A DNA stretch of 64,000 nt, from assembly GCF_015062915.1 (NCBI RefSeq), contig NZ_SUTJ01000007.1, positions 3,448 to 67,447 on the forward strand. Direction: 5' to 3'. Source of the DNA: Methanobrevibacter thaueri (GTDB lineage Archaea > Methanobacteriota > Methanobacteria > Methanobacteriales > Methanobacteriaceae). How positions within the stretch are numbered: position 1 is the stretch's first letter; every line of letters begins with the position of its first letter. Under the pieces are notes generated by a model. That model had not been told where the DNA came from. It did not search any database and was given only the letters and a program-made list of their open reading frames with translations. The translations under genes were made by a program, and so were the position numbers. Shown piece by piece: positions 17,709 through 26,800 of this stretch.

Positions 17709-18141
17709 GTCAATCTATATGCACTAGTTTTATTGCATAATTTTATAGAATAGTTTACTGTATTTTAAAATTCCAATCTATTATCTTATAGGGTATGTGT
17801 TTTACCTATATTTTATTTTATCATAATTTTCATTTCCTTAAAGTTATTTTCTCTCTGGTTTTTCATGTTGACCTATATTTTTTGGCAAAAACTAAAGTGT
17901 CATGTAAAGCTTTTGTTTTCCATTAATGTTTGTAAATTGATATGGTTTTGTAATTGCAATTTTGTATTATACTTAAAGTTGATTTTCAATGTTGTCTTTA
18001 CAACATTTATTTTTTCGGATAAAAACATAAATTTGCAGTCGAATATAAGCATTATTGAGTAATACTTTTTAGATTAAAATACGGTAAATCAGTCTTTAAA
18101 AAAAAGTTTTCGGAAAATAAGTTATTCAATAAAAAAAGTCC

Positions 18142-18200
18142 ATGCCTTTAGGAATGAGTTAAATGGAGTGATTAATAGAGTGAATCAACCTAAAGGACGT
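18142..18200 (+). ncRNA. Candidate structured element (stem-loop), unproven
   Basis: CCTTTAGG (18145-18152) and CCTAAAGG (18189-18196) are perfect complements and can be extended by three pairs with one bulged A. The 36-base loop contains the similar words AATGAGTTAA, AGTGATTAA and AGTGAATCAA. The segment is noticeably less T-rich than its surroundings. It could be a small RNA, a leader element or a relic; nothing identifies a family. Confidence 0.25.
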
Positions 18201-18263
18201 TTCAATGAACTTTTATTTTATTTGCATTAGCATATATAATATTTTATTTTATAGTATAAAAAG

Positions 18264-18328
18264 GTATCTAAGTATTACTAATTGTTGATTTTTGTAGTAT
18301 TTTTTTAATTTTCTCAGATGTATTTTTT
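18264..18328 (+). repeat. Island-flanking direct repeat, left copy
   Basis: A 65-base element aligning without gaps to 33717-33782 at about 85 percent identity by eye. It includes identical GTATCTAAGTA and TTTTTGTAGTATTTTTTTA blocks and a shared ATGTATTTTTT end. It lies left of the adhesin island in the same orientation as the right copy. Confidence 0.6.
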
Positions 18329-18852
18329 CACTTGTTATCACTTGTTTTTCACTTGATTTTTTTTAATAATTTTTCTTGTATGGGCAATGTATTATTGTCT
18401 TTTTCATGGTGGTTTTGTTTTATTTTTTGATTAATTTTAAATAATTTCTAGGGTGTTTTCTTTTTAAAGTTATCTGTTTTTGTTTTTAGTCTTTGTTATG
18501 TTGTCTGTGTTTGGTGTATGATATGAATATTTGTGTTTGTCTTTTTTGTTTGTGTGTATTTTTCGGATCTTTTGATTGTATACTTTTAAAGTATTTGATT
18601 ATTTATTGCAGTATCATTTGTATACTTTTTTGTTAATATCCGGGTAAATCTTTTGATTTTTCATTTTATGTGAATTTTTTTGATGTGTGAATGCCTTATT
18701 TTTAATGTAGCTGTTTGGTTTTTATTGTTTTTGGTGTTTGAATGGTTACTTTTTATTGGTTGGTGGTTTTCCAGTGTATGAGTATATCATATCATCTTTG
18801 AATAAAAAAGAATAATGGTGGTGGGTTTTTAGGTGATGGATTTAAAGGTATT

Positions 18853-21800
18853 TTATTTGACTGTTATGGTATTAGTGTTTTTTAGTTTTCCATAACTTGT
18901 TTTTATTTTGTATTTTCCTTTTTTGAGGTTTTTGATTTTGATTTTTGCTATTCCTTTTTTATTGGTTTTTGCCTTGTATTTTTTGCCGTTGATTTTAAAT
19001 GTTATTTTCTTGTTTTTGAGTTTCTTTCCGTTTTTGTTTAAAAGCTTTGCGGTGTATGTTAGTGTTTTTCCCTTTTTGATTTTCTTGTTTTTTGTTATTA
19101 ATGTTGGTTTTACTGTGATCTTGTTTGAAACCTTTATGTTTTTATATGTTGATGTGATTGTGTATTTTCCTGCTTTTAGTGAGAGTTTTAGTGTTGCATA
19201 ACCCTGGCTGTCGGTTTTTACTTGTACTGTGTTTTTGTTGATTTTTATGTTTATAATTTCTCCTTTTACTGGTTGGTTGTTGTTGGTGAGTCTTATTTTG
19301 TAGTATTTGGTTGCTCCATAGTATTGTATTATATTTGTGTTTCCGGTTATCTTGTAGTTGTTTGTAGCTACGTTGAATGTTCCGGTGGTGTTTGCGTATG
19401 TTAAAAGTTGTGTTCCAGGATAAACTGCATTGAATGTGTATTGGCCGGTTTTAAACTCGCCGAGGTTTCTTGATCCCACACCGTTGGTTATTATGATCTT
19501 GTAGTATTGGCCGTTTATTTCAAGCATGACGTTATCGTTGATTTTTTCATCACTGGTCAATGTTGCATAAACCATCAGGTCATCGTCCTGGCTGATGTTT
19601 GGAATTTGTACAGTGATTTTTACTGGCACTTTCACGTTCAGTGTTTTAGTGACTGTTGTTGTGTTGTATGTTGCTTTTATGGTGTATATTCCGGCGTTCA
19701 CCTTCACCGGATAGTATATGGTTCCGTTTTCATCGGTTTTCAATGTTATTGTTTGGTTGTTGAACTCAAGTGTGATGTCAGTGTATTCGTATGGATTGTC
19801 TCCAATGTCTTTTAGGATTATTTTGATGTATCCTTCCTGATTGGATAATAATGCTGTTGTTTCAAGTGTCATTTGAGGGTTTCCATCCAGGAATTTAGTG
19901 TCGCTCCAGTTGCTTATTGAATAATAACTGTCACCGTTGTAGTGGATGTATATGTAGTTAGTTCCTCTTTTGAACTTGACTGGTGTGTTGATTTCACCAT
20001 CAGTGAGGTTTATTATTGTCAGTTCGTTGTTGATGTAGATTCCCACTTCGCCGGTGCAGTTTCTGTAGTTGGTTTGGATATGGATGATTCCGGTCAGGTT
20101 TTCATTGTATGTTATCTCCACGTTTAACTTTGAGGTTATTCTGGCCACGCTGAATGTGGCTGTGGCATTGTATGGGAGGTACTTGGCATCTCCGGGATAG
20201 TGGATGTTTACAGTATATAGTCCTTCCCTTAAATCAGTGATTGTAATAGGGGTCACTGTGCTGTTTATGAATATTGTCTGGTTAACACCATTGATTTCAA
20301 GGATTGCCTCTCCCCTGACGTCACCTGGTGTGATTGTGATGTTTACAGTTGCATTGGATTCTCCTTCCTTGACGTCTCTGGTGTTTAAGGTTATGTTGGT
20401 GGTGTATCTGCTTACGATAAAGATGGTGCTTGCACTGCCGCCCATGTAGTATTCGTCCTCATTAAATATTACGGTTGCATTCCATATTCCTTCCTCAAAG
20501 TTTTTAGGCTTTAATGTTCTTGATCCTTGAGTGTCGGCAGAGAACTTACGCACTTTATTGCCGTCACTTATGTACAGGTATCCGATTAGTTTTGATGTGT
20601 TTGGTGTTACGGTTATTCTTATCTCGCCCTGCTGGTCCACCTTGATTTCCTTAGCTGTGATTGTAACGTTGAATGGTATTTTATGGACCGTGAACTGGAA
20701 GTGTTCTTTTAATATCTTGAAATAGTTTTCATCGCCGTTATAGTCAATTCTCATGGTGTAATTGTTCGGTTTTAATGTTTCACTGATTGTGAAGCTGCAC
20801 TCGCCACCGGTTAGGTTGAGTGTGGTTTTCTTGTTGTTGTAGGTGAATGTTACGTTTCCTGTTGCGTTGTTTATTTTAACATGGAATGTGATGTTGTTTC
20901 CGTCATTGTATGTGATGTTGTTGTAGGTTACGGTCATGTTAGTGAACTGTTTTCCAACATCAACTATTGATGAAGTATTATAATTTAAAATACTTGCATA
21001 TATTATATATTGTCCTTTGATTGCAGTGTTGTTGAAATTGAATGTGAATTTGTCTTTTAGGAGGGTTGTGATATTGATGTATTCTCCGTTTTCGTTGATT
21101 GTTTTAATTGTTGCGTTTAAACCTGGGGTGAGCAGTTTGTCCCAGTCATTGAATTCTATGGTATTTGGCCCGTTGGTTAGGGATAGTGTTAGTGTGATGT
21201 TTTTGTTTTCGTTGAGTTTGATTGGATAGTATTCATATTTAAATGAAGGAATGAAATAATAATTTGGATTCGCATTTTGGATAATGTTACTTGGGTTTAA
21301 GCAGTAGAAATTATAGTTTAATGTTGATGTTCCAGTATTGTATAAAAAGCTAAATGGAGAATATTGGGTTCCGGCATAAGTTTTGGTGTTCAATAAATAT
21401 GTATACATTACAGTCAGTGTTCCGGTATTGTAAATGTTTATTGACCCTTTAGCACCATTCGCACTCCAGTCTCTTGGTTGGTTGTTGTCAAAAATTGAAC
21501 TTGTTATTTCCATTATTCCATTGTTTTTTATTGTTCCATAATAATAATGATATCCCCATGCTCCATCTAAAGTTTTGACTTGTGTGTTGTTTTTGATTAT
21601 TGTTCTTTCGATTGTTGCCTTTCCATTTTCACTGTTTGATATTGCTCCACTGTATATGTTGGTTGCTACACTGTATGCTCCATCATCCATTTCTTTCACT
21701 ATTTGATATGCTTGGGATATGAAATTGTTGATTATTTGGCTGTTTTTAATAGTCATTATTCCGTTATTGTGTATACCTACACCTCCAACGGCAGATCCGC

Positions 21801-23592
21801 TACATTTACTTATTATTGTATTGTTGATTGTCAGTATTCCATTGTTACATATTCCTCCTCCGTAACCTTGAGAAATTTTGGATTCAGTTATTGTTGAATT
21901 GTTTATAATGCATTCTTTTATATTAAATATTGCTCCGCCATATGCAAATTTTGATTTGGATTGTGTATTGTTAAATAATGAATCTTTTATTGTTAATTTG
22001 TCTTTGTTGTATATTGCTCCACCATTGCTTCCAGTGATTGTTTGGAAAGTTGATGTTGATATATTTAGATTTTTATTGTTGTATATTGCTCCTCCGTCAT
22101 TACCCTCAATATTATGGAATTTAGAATGAGTTATATTCAGGGAGGCGTTGTTGTATATTGCTGCGCCATTTCCTCCCATGATTTTTTGGAAAGTAGTGTT
22201 AATTATATTTAATGTATTGTTGTTGTATATTGCGCCTTCTTCATGTGAATTCGCTTTTTTAATATAAGAATAATACATCACCTCATTGTTTAACTGTTTG
22301 ACATATTGGATTGTGTAGGCAATGTTTGTGGATGTTATGTTTTCTATTAGTGTGTTGTTTATTTTAAGATGGCCATTATTTTGTATTAATCTGTTGTTGA
22401 TGTTTGTGAATTTCGAATCTTGAATAAGAGTTTTATTTTGATTTATTATTACTCCTTGCCAGTTTATTTTTTTATTTTGTATTGTCAGGGGATTCAATTG
22501 AATATTGTTGAAAGTAGTGTTTTTAAGTATGAGTATTTTATTATTGTATATCAATCCGTTTTCTAATGTATCTTCTATTTTGCTCATTATAACTGCATGA
22601 TTTTCAGAGGTGTTTTCAATTATTGTGTTTTCTAGTGTTAAGTCTCCATTATTGTATAATATTCTTCCAAAATTATTGGTAAATTTGTTATTTATGATTT
22701 TAAGGTTTCCATCGTTTTTTATTAAATAATTTGTTGTGGTGTTGGTAAATGTTAGGTTTATTAATGTAACATGACATTGGGGGCTGATAATGAATATTGT
22801 TCCTTTTTCTAGTCCGTTAAGTGTAGCATTTTTTCCGATTATTGTAATGTTTTTGTTAATTGTAATTGGTTGGATTTCATCGTTTAATAATTGGATATTA
22901 ATTAATTTGATTATACTGTTATGTGGGGCTTCGCTGATTGCTTTTTTTAAGTATTTGAGTGTGTTTGTCCAATTTTCATTTGAGTAATTGTTGTTGTTTA
23001 TGAGTATTGTATTGTTTTTTAGGTTGGTTAGTGTGATGTTTTTTTGTTTTTCAAAACTTAATATGTTTGAGTTTATTTTGAGCAATGTTGCTTTTATTTC
23101 TGTTTTATCTTTGATGTTGTAACTTAATGGAATGTCTAAGGTTTGATGTAGATTGTGAGAGTAGGGATTATTTGTTTCATTAATGTTTATTGTTTGTATT
23201 ATTGTATTGTTTTCATGTATTTGTATCTGACATTTGTTATAATGTTCTTGGCTCATCAATAAATCCCATTCAACATGAAGATTTAATGTTGCATTTTTGT
23301 CTGTGTCATTAATAGTTAATTTAAGTTGGGTATTATAGACTGCTCCATTACTTGCATCATAATAATTGGTTAAAATATTTTGGTTTTCAGCTCTTTGAAA
23401 TGTATGTTCTGTAGTGTTTGGTTCTATTTTTAATTCATTGTCTGTTGTTTTATTATAATCTACAGTGATGGGATTTGTTTCATCATTTATTTTATTTATG
23501 GAGTTGGTATTGTTGGCTGTTGCATGTATGCTACTTATATTTAGAAGTATTAATAGAATAATCACTATTAATAAGTATTTTTTTATTTTCAT
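18853..23592 (-). CDS. Giant adhesin-like protein, beta-helix plus Ig-like repeats
   Basis: Secreted surface protein of 1579 residues. The start at 23592 follows GAGG correctly and gives a signal peptide (MKIKKYLLIVIILLILL...); a longer frame is possible upstream but lacks support. Residues about 190-800 are asparagine- and threonine-rich with repeated GGAIYNN units, typical of a right-handed parallel beta-helix. Residues about 830-1480 are Ig-like/Big-type repeats. The last about 80 residues are extremely lysine-rich (KKIKKGKTLTYTAKL to the end), a terminal module shared with other adhesins here and likely to bind the anionic cell wall. The gene is very AT-rich. Ligand unknown. Confidence 0.85.
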   Translation of the reverse strand: MKIKKYLLIVIILLILLNISSIHATANNTNSINKINDETNPITVDYNKTTDNELKIEPNTTEHTFQRAENQNILTNYYDASNGAVYNTQLKLTINDTDKNATLNLHVEWDLLMSQEHYNKCQIQIHENNTIIQTININETNNPYSHNLHQTLDIPLSYNIKDKTEIKATLLKINSNILSFEKQKNITLTNLKNNTILINNNNYSNENWTNTLKYLKKAISEAPHNSIIKLINIQLLNDEIQPITINKNITIIGKNATLNGLEKGTIFIISPQCHVTLINLTFTNTTTNYLIKNDGNLKIINNKFTNNFGRILYNNGDLTLENTIIENTSENHAVIMSKIEDTLENGLIYNNKILILKNTTFNNIQLNPLTIQNKKINWQGVIINQNKTLIQDSKFTNINNRLIQNNGHLKINNTLIENITSTNIAYTIQYVKQLNNEVMYYSYIKKANSHEEGAIYNNNTLNIINTTFQKIMGGNGAAIYNNASLNITHSKFHNIEGNDGGAIYNNKNLNISTSTFQTITGSNGGAIYNKDKLTIKDSLFNNTQSKSKFAYGGAIFNIKECIINNSTITESKISQGYGGGICNNGILTINNTIISKCSGSAVGGVGIHNNGIMTIKNSQIINNFISQAYQIVKEMDDGAYSVATNIYSGAISNSENGKATIERTIIKNNTQVKTLDGAWGYHYYYGTIKNNGIMEITSSIFDNNQPRDWSANGAKGSINIYNTGTLTVMYTYLLNTKTYAGTQYSPFSFLYNTGTSTLNYNFYCLNPSNIIQNANPNYYFIPSFKYEYYPIKLNENKNITLTLSLTNGPNTIEFNDWDKLLTPGLNATIKTINENGEYINITTLLKDKFTFNFNNTAIKGQYIIYASILNYNTSSIVDVGKQFTNMTVTYNNITYNDGNNITFHVKINNATGNVTFTYNNKKTTLNLTGGECSFTISETLKPNNYTMRIDYNGDENYFKILKEHFQFTVHKIPFNVTITAKEIKVDQQGEIRITVTPNTSKLIGYLYISDGNKVRKFSADTQGSRTLKPKNFEEGIWNATVIFNEDEYYMGGSASTIFIVSRYTTNITLNTRDVKEGESNATVNITITPGDVRGEAILEINGVNQTIFINSTVTPITITDLREGLYTVNIHYPGDAKYLPYNATATFSVARITSKLNVEITYNENLTGIIHIQTNYRNCTGEVGIYINNELTIINLTDGEINTPVKFKRGTNYIYIHYNGDSYYSISNWSDTKFLDGNPQMTLETTALLSNQEGYIKIILKDIGDNPYEYTDITLEFNNQTITLKTDENGTIYYPVKVNAGIYTIKATYNTTTVTKTLNVKVPVKITVQIPNISQDDDLMVYATLTSDEKINDNVMLEINGQYYKIIITNGVGSRNLGEFKTGQYTFNAVYPGTQLLTYANTTGTFNVATNNYKITGNTNIIQYYGATKYYKIRLTNNNQPVKGEIINIKINKNTVQVKTDSQGYATLKLSLKAGKYTITSTYKNIKVSNKITVKPTLITKNKKIKKGKTLTYTAKLLNKNGKKLKNKKITFKINGKKYKAKTNKKGIAKIKIKNLKKGKYKIKTSYGKLKNTNTITVK
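22010..22297 (-). repeat. 72-bp tandem repeat inside the beta-helix region
   Basis: The word TATATTGC recurs at 22010, 22082, 22154 and 22226, exactly 72 bases apart, encoding 24-residue beta-helix units of the GGAIYNN..LNI..S.F type. A less exact neighbour lies 84 bases to the left. Regular units like this are prone to recombination-based length change. Confidence 0.8.
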
Positions 23593-23672
23593 TATTCCTC
23601 TTTCCTTTAAACTAATTCTTTTAGGCAGATGCATATTTGAATTTCAATATGTTTTTTACATTATCAAGATAA

Positions 23673-23682
23673 CTTTATATAT
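23673..23682 (-). promoter_or_regulatory. TATA box for the giant adhesin gene
   Basis: On the minus strand ATATATAAAG is preceded by an A-rich BRE-like stretch (AGTAAAAG). It lies about 80 bases upstream of the ATG at 23592, implying a leader of roughly 50 bases that ends in an AGAGG ribosome site. Confidence 0.45.
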
Positions 23683-23843
23683 CTTTTACTATAAATAATA
23701 TTTTATTAGAATAATTATCAACTATATTTGATTAAGGTTATGGGGTTTGATAATTTTTTTTCTAATGATAAAATTTAATTGTTTGATGTAAAATGGGTTA
23801 TTTTGCATTGGATTTTGATGTTTAAGAATAAGGGAGAAATAAT

Positions 23844-26800
23844 ATGAAGTTTCGTAAAATATTAATTTCTTTAATTTTCATCATGTTTCTTTTAGGAATC
23901 ACATGTGTTTCTGCCGAAAACATTGATGATATAAGTGAGTTATCAACTATTGATGCAGATGATGTAATTTCTGTAGATGAATCATTAGATGATAATATTG
24001 GTGTAGAAAAAAGTGATGTGCTGGCTGATTCAAATCCAACATCTGTTAATAATTGGAATGATTTGGCTAGTGCAGTAGGGGGAAGTAGTGGTCCGGATGT
24101 TGTTAATATTGAGTCTAATTTAACTCCAGGCAGTCAAATTACTATTAATCACGATGTAACTATTGTTGGTTCCGATGATACATATATTGGTGGAGCTAGC
24201 TCAAGTAATGCTGCAAGTTATAGTGATATCCTTTTTTTATCAACTGGAAGTGGTTTATCAATAACTTTGAAAAATATTAAATTCCAGAACTGTGGAGGTA
24301 ACACTCTTATGAAGTTTGCTGGAAATGGAAATTATATTCTTGATAATTGTACTTTTGAAAATATAACTGCAACTTCAACAAAACAGGTTGTGGTCCATTT
24401 AAACTATGGTTATTGTGAAATTATCAATTGTACTTTTGAAAAATGCAGTACAAGTTATGGTACCTTAAGTAACTACCATGAAACTAATGTCAATAATGTT
24501 CATATGGTTGTTAGGAACAGTACCTTTAAAAATAATTATGCAAATGTTGAACCCGGCGTAATAAATAACTGCGGTCATTTGACTGTTTATGATTCCACAT
24601 TTGAAGATAATTCTGCTGCCTGGTGGGCAGGTGCAATACACACACATACAAATGCCAATACTACTGTTGTCCGCTCTATCTTTAAAGACAATCTTGCAGG
24701 GTGGAATGGTGGAGCATTATGTACCTACAGTTATTTAAGAGTTGTTAATTCTACTTTTGTTGGCAATAATGCAACAACAAATAGGGGTGGAGGTGCTATT
24801 TTTGGATTTTACCAAGGTAGTGCTCCTTATATTATTGTAGAAAATTGTGATTTCATTAATAACACTGGTATTTCAGGTAATGGTGGAGCAATTATTGTTG
24901 CATCAGGTACTTTAATTGTAGATGATTCAAGATTTGAAAATAATAAAGCAAATGCCACTAATGGTGGTGCAATTAGTAGTGGAAGTTCAACAACAACCAT
25001 TAATAATTGTAATTTTACCAACAATTATGCTTATGGTCGGGGTGGTGCTATTTTCGCAGGTAGTGCTGGCCATTTAAATGTTTATAATTGTCAATTTGTA
25101 AATAATACTGCAAGTGAAGGTAATGATATAGCATATCACTACACTACTAAAAGAACAAATAAAGCATTTTTATCATATGATTATAATGAATTTTGGGGCG
25201 AAAATAATGCTTCCGGCTCAATATATGCTTATAATAAAGATTATTTAAGTGTGGATAATGGAACTCACAATATTTTCCATGACATTAGTGAATATGTAGT
25301 TCCTAGTGAAGAAAATACAACTAACGATACTAATGGGTCTTCTGGTACTATAATTGTTCCTGATAGTTTTAATGGTGATCAATTGTGGAATGCTAGTCTT
25401 GAAGGTGCTTTAGGTGGCACTCCTTTAGTAGTTGGTGATAGGATTTATGTGCCTAATGGTCAATCAATTTACTGTTTAAATATTACTAATGGTAATTTAT
25501 TGTGGAATGTTTCATCTAGTGCAGGTTATTTCCATGAATTGGCTTTGCATAATGGTGTTTTGATTGCTCCTTGTGCATGGGATAAATTCTATATGTTTAA
25601 TCCAATAAATGGTAGTGAAATTCAACCAGATAGTAATATGTATCAAGCTTCCAGTTACTATGCTCCTGCAATAGATGGAAATACTATTTATGTAAGTAGC
25701 GAATATCCTTATGGTGCTAGTGGTAATGCGTGGATTGCAGTTGTAAAACTTGTTGACGGTGTTTATACTTATACTGGTAGTATTTTAGATATTGCTGGTG
25801 TTGAGTATGGTAGTCAAGCTTTACTTTCACAACCAATTCTTAATGGAGGTTATCTTTGGGTAAATACCATTAATGGTTTAATGCGTGTTGATTTAACCAC
25901 TAATGCTTCCAGTATTGTTTTAACTAATACTGTTGGTAAACCTGCTGTTGGTGGAAACATTATATATGTTTTAACAAGTGATAACCACATTTGTGGTGTG
26001 AATGCTAGTGGTGATGTTGTAGAGAATATTGCTGTTGGAGGTAATGTTGGCAGTACTTTAGCAATTAGTAATGATAATGCTACATTATATACTGTTAATG
26101 CTAATGGTGAGGTTTATCTTGCAGATCTTAGTTCTAGTGCAGCATATTCTATTTATCAATTCAATCCAGTTTCCTCTGCGTTGGCAGTTGGAAATGATGG
26201 CAACTTATATATTGGTGACGATGCAGGCATCTTTTGGGTAATATGTCCTTATACTTATGATTATTTTAATTGGTATGCTGAAATTACTTACACATACAAT
26301 GCTTCTTCACCTATTTTAGGTACACCATTAATTAAGAATGGTGTTATTTATATTGGGACAGATAATACGTTTTACGCATTATCTGCTTCCTCTATAAATT
26401 TATTTTTTTTAAGATCAACTAATTCATTGCCGTCTTCAATAAATAATCAATTTATTTCTAGTAATGAGTTATTAGGCAGTACTTCAAACGAGATATTAGA
26501 AAATGAACTTAATATTATATATCTTAATCCGAAACAATTGTCCCAAGATGAGTTTTTATCTGATACTATTTATTATCTTAATGAAGGAATATATAATATC
26601 ACAGACACAATTGTATGGTGTGGTGGACCTCAAGCATCTGGAGCAAAAAAAAATATTATTATTAAGCCAAATGGTACTGCAAATGTAATTATAAACTTTG
26701 TTACAACTAAAACAGCAGCGAGTCAACAAAGAGCCTTCTTAAATATTTATTATAGTAATAATATAACTTTAGAAAATTTGAAATTTACTGCGGGCTCAGG

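Larger units (their letters stand above)
17709..18852. other. T-rich intergenic region of 1.1 kb without genes
   Basis: No credible coding frame is seen; the short frames here are AT-rich and lack ribosome sites. The region holds a stem-capable element at 18142-18200 and one copy of a repeat at 18264-18328. Downstream of that is T- and G-rich sequence (18330-18850) whose composition resembles the antisense strand of the neighbouring adhesin gene and may be decayed adhesin sequence. No tRNA or rRNA is recognised. Confidence 0.6.

Noticed and set aside
18571..18600. Palindrome ATACTTT-t-AAAGTAT as an operator
   Set aside because: It lies in a gene-free AT-rich stretch far from any start codon, so no regulated gene can be named.
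19222..22987. Plus-strand open frames opposite the giant adhesin gene
   Set aside because: They are long only because the adhesin strand is AT-rich; they are rich in Cys, Val and Phe, have no ribosome sites and no protein-like pattern.
25369..26395. Identification of the propeller domain as a PQQ-dependent dehydrogenase
   Set aside because: Only the propeller repeat pattern is seen; catalytic and cofactor-binding residues of quinoprotein dehydrogenases are not recognisable, and the context is an adhesin.
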